Below, one piece after another: positions 26,601-39,825 of a stretch of DNA of 64,000 bases. The notes below the pieces were generated by a model, which saw only the letters and a list, made by a program, of their open reading frames with translations, searched no databases and was not told where the DNA came from. Origin of the DNA: Paragorgia papillata (taxonomy: Eukaryota > Cnidaria > Anthozoa > Scleralcyonacea > Coralliidae); NCBI GenBank assembly GCA_035771165.1, contig JAWNZC010000408.1, forward strand, positions 2,914,001 through 2,978,000, written 5' to 3'. Made by a program: the position numbers and the translations under genes. Within the stretch, counting starts at the first letter, position 1, and every line of letters begins with the position of its first letter.

Positions 26601-29600
26601 TTTATTCCAGGCCTCTCACAATTCGGTCTGCCGCTCGACGTTAAAAAGAGAGGCCTGGGAACCGGGCTGCATCTTTCGTAGAATTTCGTTTCTTTGCTTC
26701 ATTCTTGAGATATTCAGGTTTGTTTGATATGTAAATGTCATACTTATGACATCACACTGCATAATGACTTTTTTGAAAGAGCATCAATTTTAGGATGGTA
26801 CAAATATTTTACACACAACTACGCACGTTTAGTGACCAGTCATGACTGCATGCATGTAAGTGAAAATGTTTAAGTACTTTCGATAATTACTCTCAAAGAA
26901 AATCATACTTTTCGAAAAAGTCATTATGCAGTGTGATGTCATAAGGATGACATTTACATATCAAACAAACCTGAATATCTCAAGAATGAAGCAAAGAAAC
27001 GAAATTCTACGAAATATATTACGTTGTCATTTTAAGTGCTCTTTCAAAAAACTCGGGTGAATTAAATTTTTAACAAAAGATGTCTAATCAGCTGCAAAAA
27101 AATGGTAAACAAAAAATGAATCAGAATATCAAAGGTAAGAACAAAAGTGTACACGGAGGAACAGTGACTGCGAGTTCGTTAATATTTTTATTCTAAAAAA
27201 ACTCTTTGAAGTCATTGTTCACAGCAACCAAGAATCTACGCTCGTTCACGAAATTCTTTCCACAGTCGCAAGAGGAGATTTAAATCAATGTTATAAGTTT
27301 AGTTTGCATCTAAACGAAACCAATCCTTTTTAAAATTTTGTTTATGCGTGTTTTCAAAACCACAGTAGATATTAATCGAACAAATCAGCCCGGTTAATCG
27401 ACCTAGTCCGACTCATGCATGTAAACACCCCCCTAAACCGGCCAAATTATAAATTAATAAATTGTTCCCGGTTATCAAGGGTCAACACTGATGTGCATGC
27501 TATTGAGCAATGTTTGCCTACCAAATTTGAATCGTGAACAGTGTTGTATTGTAAACCATGAACAATGTACTTCCTGATGGTTGCAATCAATCGCCAGAGA
27601 TTAAGAGGACAAAACCATGTATTTTTTGGTGGTATACAATAATAGCATCTATTAAAACAATTTTATCGGGCATTGTGGTGTATTTTGCGGGCTAAAATGA
27701 AGAATTCAGCGGGCTAAAATATATTTTAATAGCCTGTATATTTTAGCCCGCTGATTTGAGCCTATCAGTTTTAACAGTTCTAAATCACTATTGGTTTTGT
27801 TGTTTACGGAATTATACATACTTTTCTTGTCAATACTTTGAAGCAAGATTGTTTTGAAGACAAATGTTGCGTTTTTCTGCCAAGTTTTACATGTAAGTTA
27901 TAAGTTATGTAACTATTTATTGCAACCTCGTTCCCAGGGCCTTTTTGAAAGTGGGAGGGCGGGAAAAGGCCCTGACATCGGCAGGTCACAGCACTCAGAA
28001 ATACTGGGTGTAATAAATTAGCAATTTAGTTTAGCATGCAAAATCATTATGTGTAATGGCAGTCCCGTGGGAGAAGTTCATTGTAATGGCGGTCCCATTG
28101 AAGCTATTTGACCATAACTGGCACAAAACTATGCATAGTTTCACGAAGAATGTCTAAGAAAAGCAAGCACCCAATGAAAATGCAGAGCCCATCAATGAGC
28201 GAGTTAAGCGGCGAAACGACGAGCACAACAGCAGAAAGAAGGATTGACGAGCCTCGACATGATTGCCTCATAAAACATATTTATGCTCACTGATTTGACG
28301 CGTCTAGCTCTACCATATCTTTCATGTCCACCGTCCTCTGTCACTTCTGAACGAGTCTTTTCGTTGACGGGGAACATCGTCTCAAAGAAACGTTGCGCAC
28401 TCCTTCCAGGCAACATTGGCCGCTTAGCTTTTATTAAATTTAGTTATAAAAAGTTTTAAAAAACCCTGGCAATTTATACTTTGTATTTTGTTTATTTGTT
28501 ATTTGTAGTAGCTAAGTAGCATAACTTATTTTAATAAGTTAAAGTTAAAAGAAATTAAAACTTGTTCGGTTCTATAACGTTTTCTTCGTTCCTGGCATTG
28601 CTAGTTGTCGCATTGCGTTTGCTTGAGTCGCTTAACAGTTTTGCAGCTTTCACCGGGTGACTGGGAGAAGACCCCGCGGACAAAGTTGAGCCGGATAATA
28701 ATACCCCAACGAGGCCGGAGCCGGATATCAGAGCTGTAAAACAGCCGGAGCCGGGGCTGAAAAACTGGAGTTTGCACACCTCTACGTTAAACCCATCAAT
28801 ACACCATACACGACTTCTCTAGATCTCGTAATTACAATACTTGTGCTCTATTTCTATTTATACAATACCCTGGTTGCTATGCGCGTTTTCATTGGTTGTT
28901 GGCCATGATCTATTAGAGGACAGACACATGGTCACGTCAGATCACGTCAGCTGACTTGCTTTTTTCCTTTTTCATGCCCCAAAATCCGGCAAGAGTTTCG
29001 ACAAAAACCTTTTAAATTTTTATTGTATAAAACAAATAGATTCCATTTTTTTGTTGTCTGTTCAGTTATAGATGCACAGAAGACGTCACAACGTGGTAAG
29101 AACATCAGTGACCCACTCGACTGCGTTGTGACGTCATCTGTGCATCTATTTAACAATTAGTCACCGAAGTCGAGGTGACTATCGGTGAATATTTACCGAG
29201 CCGCGAAGCGGCGAGGTAAATACACCGATAGTCACCGAGACTGAGGTGACTAATTGTTTTAGTATAATTTCAGAGGTTGATAAAAAACCAATAACGTTGA
29301 AACAAAAACTTTTAAACAACTGCTTTCATTTTAACAGTGGTGATTCTGTTTATTCACAGACGATGTTAGCAAGCCACAGTCTTTGTCAGTAAATAATTTC
29401 AAAAAAAGAGTTAACAACATCCTACTTTGGAATTAAACTTGTACATACATTCAAATATATGCTAAAAAGACTTTTATTCTGGTGTTTTGGATCCTGTGTT
29501 ACGGCTTTTTTGCACTTAATTCATGTTCTATATGTTCTTCACTCATGACGAATTTTTCGAAAACTTCGCTACGACCAAAACCTAGCCAAAAACATACAAA

Positions 29601-32600
29601 AAATACGAAGAATTATAGAAAATATACTTCCTTACCTTTATAAAGTTTTGTTTTTACGATATTTGATATGTACAACATCTCAGTGATAAATGTTTTCAGT
29701 ATTATGCTCTTTTGTTTGTCTCAAAAACTACAGACCCCATTTTGAAAAAAAAAATCAACACTTCAATGAATCGACAAATTCTAAAATCTCATACTTCAAA
29801 ATGACAACTCCGAGTGGGAGACTGAAACGAGTAAAGTCAGTGCAGTGTTGAATAAGTACCAGTCTCTTTTCCAAAACTACTTTTGAAGAACAATTTCTTG
29901 TGATGTAATAGTCACCGCGCTAGGCGGTGACTATCACCTCAGATTCACCGCTGAGCGGACCAATCAGAAAGCTGGAAAGCCTCTTTTCCACTATGAAATT
30001 ATACTAAAACTGAACAGACAACGGCAAAATGGAATCTATTTGTTAAATAACAGACTTTTGTGAACTTTTAACCACTTTGTCGACAATACTTACCATTTTC
30101 TCGTCTTCAAGAACGTCTTCAATCATACAGTACACGTATTCCAAATTTTTCTCTCCAAATACTTCAACGACCTTACCTTGCACCATTTCTATATAACTTG
30201 GATCAATAATGTGAATAGGTTTCCCGTTTTTTCTAAAAAAAATCATATTGAAACGGTAAGTAGTTACCAATTAAGATAACATTTTTGAAGGACGAGATAT
30301 ACCGCCATTTTGGTCAAAAAACCCGAAGATTACGAATATGTAAAATCTCCACAGATGAGATAGACAATTTAATGTGTTATTGCCATGATGAACTTACGTA
30401 TCTGGAATAGTGTGTTTAAAAGCAAAGGCGACGATATCAGCGGCTCTGCCACTACCGTCAATAACAACAGCAGGAATCTTTTTCTTTATAGCTTCAGTCA
30501 TGGTTTTAACTGTCCCCGGACCACCCTCGAGTACTAACATAACAACAGGAACTTCGACTGAACCTGGAATAAAAAAGGCAACAGAGAGAGAAGATTAATT
30601 GTAAATAACAAGAGATGTTTAGTTTGCATATCAAACAAACTAAAAGATCTCAACAACGAGGTAAGGAATCGAAAAACTGCAAAAGATGTTACTTTGTCAT
30701 TTGAAGTGTTCTTTCAACTATGACTTAAAATTCGTTTCATAGACACTTTAAGAACGGACAAGCGAAAAATTGCTCTACGCATGTGCAGTTAATCTATACT
30801 TGCGCGACTCCAATTTCAGTTGTTTTTTATCACAATCATGGATTTCATATTATACAATAACGTGACTTCTATGCGCATTTTCATTGGTTGTTGACCGTGA
30901 TCTATTAAAGGACACACGCACAGCTGGCGTCAAATCACGTCACATCACGTCAGTAGACTTGTTTTTCTTTTTTCATGCCCCAGAAATTCTTCAATAAATC
31001 ACTTGACGTTTAAATTGTATAAAACAAATAGATTACGTTTTTCTGTGCGTGTGTACTGTTTAACAAATAGATTCCATGTTGCCGTTGTCTGTTCAGTTAT
31101 AGATGCACAGATGACGTCACAACGCAGTCGAGTGGGTCACTGATGTTCTTACCACGTTGTGACGTCTTCTGTGCATCTATAACTGAACAGACAACAAAAA
31201 AATGGAATCTATTTGTTTTATACAATAAAAATTTAAAAGGTTTTTGTCGAAACTCTTGCCGGATTTTGGGGCATGAAGAAGGAAAAAAGCAAGTCAGCTG
31301 ACGTGATCTGACGTGACCATGTGTCTGTCCTCTAATAGATCATGGCCAACAACCAATGAAAACACGCATAGCAACCAGGGTATTGTATAAATAATAATAG
31401 ATCTTAGTATAATTTCTTAGTGGAAAAGAGGCTTTCCAGCTTTCTGATTGGTCCGCTCAGCGGTGAATCTGAGGTGATAGTCACCGCCTAGCGCGGTGAC
31501 TATTGCATCACAAGAAATTGTTCTTCAAAAGTAGTTTTGGAAAAGAGACTGGTACTTATTCAACACTGCACTGACTTTACTCGTTTCAGTCTCCCCCTCG
31601 GAGTTGTCATTTTGAAGTATGAGATTTTAGAATTTGTTGATTCATTGAACTGTTGATTTTTTTTTTCAAAATGGGGTCTGTAGTTTTTGAGACAAACAAA
31701 AGAGCATAATACTGAAAACATTTATCACTGAGATGTGGTACATATCAAATATCGTAAAAACAAAACTTTATAAAGGTAAGGAAGTATATTTTCTAAATTT
31801 CTTCGTATTTTTTGTATGTTTTGGCTAGGTTTTGGTCGTAGCGATGTGGCGAAAACTTCGTCATGAGTGAAGAACATATTGAACATGAATTAAGTGCAAA
31901 AAAGCCGTAACAGAGGATCCAAAACACCAGAATAAAAGTCTTTTTAGCATATATTTGAATGTATGTACAAGTTCAATTCCAAAGTAGGATCTTGTTTACT
32001 CTATTTTTGAAATTATTTACTGACAAAGACTGGCTTAATTGCTAACATCGTCTGTGAATAAACAGTATCACCACTGTTAAAATGAAAGCAGTTGTTTAAA
32101 GGTTTTTGTTTCAACGTGATTGGTTTTCTATCAACTTCTGAAATTATACTAAAACAATTAGTCACCTCGACTTCGGTGACTAATTGTTAAATAGAAGACG
32201 CCACAGCGTGTAAAGAACAGTCACACCGCTCGACTTCGTCTCGTGTCGTACTTTTTTGTTCTTTACACGCTGTGACGTCATCTGTGATCTATTACAGTAC
32301 ACATGCACAGAAAAACGCAATCTATTTGTTAAATAACAGAGTTACATCACTAACCAGTGGAAGATCTGGACTCTGTGTGTAGTTTAGCAATCGCCTCTTC
32401 GACTTTCGCTCGTAAATCAATCTCAACGCCATATTGACCAACTGTTCCGTTATCGACTAAAATAAAGTGAGTGTGGGAGCTGTCCAATGGGGCCTTGCTT
32501 TTTTCCTCGGGAGTAATTCGGTACTTTGCCGGGTGTTTACCTAAACCACTCTAAATTACAAAGAAACGAAAATGCAACAACCAGAAAAGAAACGCGTGCA

Positions 32601-35600
32601 TGAACACTGAACTAGGGTGAACATGCATGGTAGCGACCGACCGACCGACCGACCGACCGACCGACCGGAACGGAACGGAACGGAACGGAACCGAACCGAA
32701 CCGAACCGAAACGAAACGAAACGAAACAAAACAAAACAAAACAAACAAACAAACAAACAAACAAACAAACAAACAAACAAACAAACAAACAAACAAACAA
32801 ACAAACGACTGAACAAACGAACAAATGACCACAAGACCGACCGAACAAACGTTGTTTACAAACGACCAACCGACCGACCAAACAAACGACCAACCAACCG
32901 ACCGACCGAACAAACGACCAACCGACCGACCGAACAAACGACCAACCGACCGACCGAACAAACGACCGAACAAACAAACGACCAACCGACCGACCAAACA
33001 AACGACCAACCAACCGACCGACCGAACAAACGACCAACCGACCGACCGAACAAACGACCAACCGACCGACCGAACAAACGACCGAACAAACAAACAAACG
33101 ACCAACCGACCGAACAAACGACCAACCGACCGACCGAACAAACGACCAACCGACCGACCAAACAAACAAACAAACGACCAACCAACCGACCGACCGAACA
33201 AACGACCAACCGACCGACCGAACAAACGATCAACCGACCGACCGAACAAACGACCGAACAAACAAACGACCAACCGACCGAACAAACGATCAACCGACCG
33301 ACCGAACAAACGACCAACCGACCGACCGAACAAACGACCAACCGATCGACCGAACAAACGACCGAACAAACAAACAAACAAACAAACAAACAAACAAACA
33401 AACAAACAAACAAACAAACAAACAAACAAACAAACAAACAAACAAACAAACAAACAAACAAACAAACAAACAAACAAACAAACAAACAAACAAACAAACA
33501 AACAAACGACCGACCGACCGAACAAACGACCGGCTGACCAACCGACTGAGCAAACAAACGCTGGAGTTTTTAAACTTGATGAAACACTGCCTGCATGTTC
33601 GTATTTTAAACATTACTTACATGCTTCTCCTTCCACCTACCTCAGAAACCAGATCCACACTTCTATCAACTATCCCCCAAGTGGCTATACCAAGTACATT
33701 AATGTCACTTGAAGCTCCTCCAACAACCTTCATTTCTCGAACAGCTTCACCCACATGCTTCATAACACCAGTGTTTGTACCACCTGATCATTAAAAAACA
33801 AACAAATTAGCAAGTGTGGTCAAAATTCTTTTATGTGCATATAATTTATCGGTGTGACGTAATATTTAAAACACGAGCAGGAGTGTTTTATCAGATTTAA
33901 AACCACGAGGGCGCAGCCCGAGTGTTTTAGATCTGATAAAACACGTGGTGCGAATGTTTTGAATGGCTTCAAAAACGATTCGTTATTGGATGTTATGTTC
34001 ATTAGTATTCTTTATATAAAATTGTATCTTCATTAGTATTCTTTATATAAAATTGTATGTTCATTAGTATTCTTTCTGACGTCAAGAAGTTTTATCAGGT
34101 ATAAAACCATGTGTTTGTGTTTTCCTCATGAATTATTAATGAGTTTTTGAACTCGTTTTAAAATATATATACTGTTTATTATATAAAATTATTTCAAATA
34201 ATAAACACTTTTTGCGGACAAACAAGTAAAGGATAAGACATGATCTATAGTGCTACTTTGGTTTAAAGTACAAAACAGTCAGTTTCCTATTATAAACTAA
34301 GTTTACCACAAAACTTCTGATATCTCTTAAAATAAGGTAAAAAGAATTATACGCGAGGTCACCACGTAGAGTAGGTATCTCCTTGAAACTAGAATTGGTA
34401 GATACCCACATTAGTTAGTGACCCCATTCGTCCATAATTCTAATTTCGGGGAAATACCGACTCTAAGTGGTGACCCCATGCATATAGTTATATTTACCTC
34501 ACCTTATAGTGTTGTGGTAACCTTAGTTTATAATAAGAAACTTGACCGGTTTTTACTTTAAAACAGAGTAACACTATACACCGTGTCTTATGCCTCTCAC
34601 CAGAAGTTATGCCGGGGTTGGTGTAACTCATGTGGTGTGCTTCGAGTGTTTTTTCGCCGGATTCTCCGGTTTTCCTCCCTCCGCAAAATCAACACCTACA
34701 CCTTAGCTGTGATCCGTGGTCTGAACTATGTCGTAACATGGTGGCTGCTTGGAGCGAGTAGAGAGCTTAAGCAACAGACGTTTTACAGCCACGGACGGCG
34801 TTTTAATTCAATAGCATTTTTCATTCAAAACAATGATGAGCAATTTAAAATTCCAAGAGCAAAGTGAACGCCGTCGTCATTCTACACAAGACGTCATTGA
34901 GAGCATTTTCACGTTCTTGAGACGACGGGAACTTCTAGAACGTTGAGGCCTGTCATCATTGTTTTACTACAATGTGACATACTCCTTTTAAAGTAGAAAA
35001 CTTGTATTTTAAGGCGGATAATTTCATTACATTACAATATAAAATAAAGGATCTGTATTTTTATATAAAGATGAAATTTCAGCTTAAGAGCTAACAGTTT
35101 AGATATGTGATTATTCATAGCCTTTGTTTTGGGTAAAAAAGTCTTTTCAAAGAATACGCGGTTCAGTAGTTCTGTATTGTATTCCTGTTCTTCCAGTCAC
35201 CGTCCGTGTCTCAAAAACGCCTAATATGCTTAAGCTCTCTAATTTTATATGGCCACGGCCACGTTGACCTGCGTATGATTACCCCCCCCCCCCCCCCCCC
35301 CCCAGTCCTTTATCCTTTATTCTTTTGAATGTTGCACTTGCAAACGAGTTCATGCATAACAGCCAATTTGTACACATATACAATTTTAATAGCGCTCCGT
35401 CGTGATGACGTCACTATTTAACTTTTTCCGCTTTTACCCATAATTCTTGCAGTCCGAACAATAGATAATTGCTCACTTGCAATCATTTGAAAGTTAATTT
35501 TGGTTTGCTTGTCCGCATTTTGTGCTATAAATAGCAGCTCGACTGTACGTTATTCAACAGTCGTTTTTGAATAATGTCCATCTCACCTGTGATAATCCAC

Positions 35601-38600
35601 GCTCCGGTTGACTTGGCAGCCTTGATAAGCCCTCTTTGAAAAACTTCTTTTAAGCGAGGTTTTAAATGAAAACTTTTCGCACCACCAGTGACCGAGATAA
35701 CTAGATTAGGAACTTCAAGCCTCCACAGTTTAAGAATCAGTTTCATTATGCTATCAACTGGAGTGTCTTCAGCAAGACGAACAAACTAGGGAACAACAGA
35801 ATGGCAAATCTCAGAGTTTTTTTGAAATTAAGAAAAGATTTTACGAAATTAAGAGGAGATTACGAACTGGCTTATAGAGCTGTGACTAGAGGAGCTTTGA
35901 GTGATGCGCGGCCTTTGAACGTTTTTATAAGTTCGAGCGGTGAAAATAAATTGTTAATTTGAATGGTCATATTCACGACATGTTAAGTAAACATGACGTC
36001 AATCGCTCTTTTTAGATTTATACGCTTTTATGCAGGCCGTCGACAGCCGGGATGGGCGCTGGGTCAAACGTTGGAGCCAGGGCCCCACCGAAATCAATGT
36101 TTTAATACCATCGTTATCGAGTAACCTAAACGCCAATTTTTGCATCAGAAATATAATAACATTTGAAAATTAGTAGTAATATAACTCCTCACAACTTGAA
36201 TTTATCTTTGTCTACTCTTTGCCAGAAACCTGCAAGTTTTACTTTCCTTAGGTCTATTTATATACAGCAATAATAAATTTCTTGGACTAAAATGTTAAGG
36301 GCCCCTACTTGCTCCGGGGTGATTACCCCGCTTAGCCCCCCTCCCCCCCTCTCGACGCTACTGCTTTTATGAATAGGACTATGGCAGGCGTTCATTTCAC
36401 CTCCCTCCTCAAACAAAACGCCGGCCTAGGGTAAATGGAGCGGGAAAGTGACGTGGGTATAATTTTTTTCGGCTGGGGACGTTTCGCCGGTACATCTTCG
36501 AACATGACTTTTTAATTCGTTGTTTTCGAAGGTCATCAAGATATTTGATGTAGGTGACACCCTAAAAACACTCTTATAACACACTTACAGGTGCCCTTGC
36601 AGATTGGTTGGCCGAGCCGACGAATTGAATTTCACCGAAGGTATCGGTTGGAGATTTTTTCGTGCACGCGTCGGGATTCCAAGATACAGTATGGTGTCCT
36701 GTGATTGGATCATCGTGATCGGAGAAGAAACGACCACAGCAGCAAATCTCGCCAGAAGGTTTCTTAGGATCAGCCACAAATTTAATACAGTCTCTCTTTG
36801 AAAAATGATCACGAATCCACGCATGTTTTCCTCGCTAAATGACACAAAAAAAACAAGGTATTTTAAAGAGCTATTCTTAGTACCGAAGTCCTGCCCCCCA
36901 ACGTTTTGTAGTGCAGGTTTCAACTTCACTGTATATAGTTTCCTTGCTGATATATCATAACTCCAGAAAAATGGTCCTCAATACAGAAAAGATGTAGTCT
37001 TAGCCGTCTCGGCTGCATATCTACAATGCTGGGGGAAATTGTTGGGACACTTTGACGTTTTTGACGATTTTCGCATAGTGCCCCAAGGACTTTTGTCCAG
37101 GATTGTTTGAAAATGGCGAATTCAACATAATAGAACGAAAAACAATCTGGACGCGGCAACTGTGCCCAGTTTGTTCAAAAATATGATTGTTCATATCTAA
37201 AATGCTGGGGGGAAATTGTTGGGACGCTTTGCCGTTTTTGACGATTTTCGCATGGTGTCCATGTCAAGGACTTTTGTCCAGGATTGTAGAGATATAATCA
37301 GCTGATTATTTTTTTGCGAATTAAGTTTGCTAAAGCCATGTCCACACCAATCAATTTTCGTTTGAAAACGGAGACCCTGTATCGAAAACGTATCAAAAAA
37401 ATTCCGCACCACATTCTCGTTTTCGTATCGTTTTTGTGTCATCCATGCACACGCACAATATCCGGTTGAGCTTGCACAATGAAAGGCCGTATAAGTGACT
37501 GGAACTAAAAGCACGTGCATGATCGTCGTAACGTCAGCGTTTTCAAAAAGCTTCGTTTTTGCCGTCCACACTACTGCAGGAAACCAGCGTCTTTGAATGT
37601 CTCCACTCTGTAGAGTGTTTTCGAAAAGCTCTGTTTTCAGTCACCGAAAACGCCAGATCAGTGTGAACAAAAGGCCTAACCGCGTATGGCCGTGTTTACA
37701 TGAATCAGATTGGAGACATTCAAGTCGATCCTTGCTTGAATCTCAAGTCAATCCACTCCACTGCGTGGATTGACTTCAGGCATTCGTTTCAATCAGATAG
37801 ACAACTTTCAATCTTCTTCATGTAAACACAACAAGGAGAAACAACATTGAAGATTTGACTTGAACACCCAATCCGCTTCACGTATACAGGGCCTTAGGGA
37901 CATGCACTATATAACATTGCTCTTTATCATCTGAATCCGCTCTGGATGCTAACGCGAACTTTCCATATATTTTCAAAGTCTTAAACCAAGAAAATGTTTC
38001 AGCTGAAGTTTCATATAAATATCTCAAAACCTTAAGATAACCTAACCCTTTATTTCAGCCCTAATCCTATACTATAACTTATTGCATGGGTTCATCTAAG
38101 CCCGATATGGCAAAATATTTAAGTCGAAAATTCAATATTGGGTGAGACCTAATATTAAAATTTGAGCGGACTTAAAATATTTTCCATATTGGGCGAAGAT
38201 GAATCCAATAGGTGTTTTATTATGTCGAACAGATATAATCGTGCGGTTGACAAGTAAATATACCTTGTGCAACCTGTCCAAAGGTTGCTGCCCAATATGT
38301 AGTTGTCCTAGATCGTAAAATATTGGGCTGGAAAGTGACGCTAATGTAGACATTTGATTGGACGATTATTTGTGAGGGTATAATAACCAGCCGTATTAAA
38401 CCCTTATACAACCATAACTATATTTCAATAATGGTTTCTGTTAAAAATAATACTGGATTGCAAATTTGTGTTTTAGTATACCGTATTTTCAACAGTTTGT
38501 GACATCATTTTGGGACCTTATATGTAACTTCACCCAATGTTTCACATGCGGCATTCTGTACATGGGAACGCCTTAAAAATATGTATTTAAATCTTTCAAA

Positions 38601-39767
38601 AACCATCTAATAAGGGGCTGTTCATATGAGACGGGCTGGCCCGGTTACCGGGCTGATTTTATGTCACGAAAATCTTTCTTCGACTATACAAAAAGGAATT
38701 ATAATACTCTGTGTGCTGTACCTACAGAAAAACAAACCTACTTTTGCTTCGTAAGGCTATAGCCAGACTCATATGAACGGCCCCTTAATCAAGTCAGCCT
38801 GTACAGCACAATTTAAATGCCAGAACAGATTCATACAGATTATTGAATGGCAAATAATTCATATACAGACTATTGAATGGAACACTGAAACCACTCGTCT
38901 GGGATGATCGGGGACAGGAAAAAAATTCTTACGATTCTTACGACAAATCACGACAAGTCTGAACGTGGTTGTCGTGAGAATCGCCGACAATCGGGGATAT
39001 TAAGACAAGCTCTGCATATTAAAGTGCACATAGGCGTAGAGTTTTGTTTTTGTCCAGGGGGGCTGAAGTGGTGAACAGGGCCTTTTTAAGAATTTTCCCG
39101 TGGGGAGCGTTTACAAAAAAGGATCTTCTAGGGGGGTCCGGGGGTACGCCCCCCGGAAATTTTTGAAATTTAGAGTCTTGGAAATGCCATTTCCTGCATT
39201 CTGAGGGGTGATTTTTAAGAATAACTGAAGGTCATGAAATGTCATAAAAACTAGTTAAAATACAACACATTTCAACAATTTTTCGATGTTGTGTTTACTG
39301 GGTTGACTTATCACTGTATGTGGGTGCACAGTTACTTTAGCCTAACGAGTAACCTATAATTTGTGAATGGTGATTGATGAGTCAGTTGCTAGCCCCTCAG
39401 CCCCCCCCCCCCCCCCCCAATACTATACGCCTATGAAAGTGCAGCTGAAAGGCCTTCCGCTCCTCAGTATTAATTACAAAATGCCGTCACGAAAACACAA
39501 GTTTTTTCGCCGGGCAAGCAAGAGCTGAATTCTTCCACTCGGCTATATATACCTCAAAAGGCAAGCACATCACAACCGTGCACCGATTAACAATTTAGTC
39601 TGAGATTGCACTGTAGAACTGTGAGTATAACAAGTGTTTAACTGTATATTTTTATATAGGGAAAATATAACACTGTTTGAGAAGAATTAGCACACGCCTA
39701 TGTTTGGCGAAATATTTGAAATATTTTCGGGGGCGAAGCCCGAGGGACTTTCACAAACCTCCCGAGC

Positions 39768-39825
<58 letters not shown>

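Noticed and set aside
32551..33712. Long open frames (up to 324 codons) in all frames at 32.6-33.7 kb
   Set aside because: They are translations of a tetranucleotide satellite; composition is purely periodic and they sit inside a TRPM intron.
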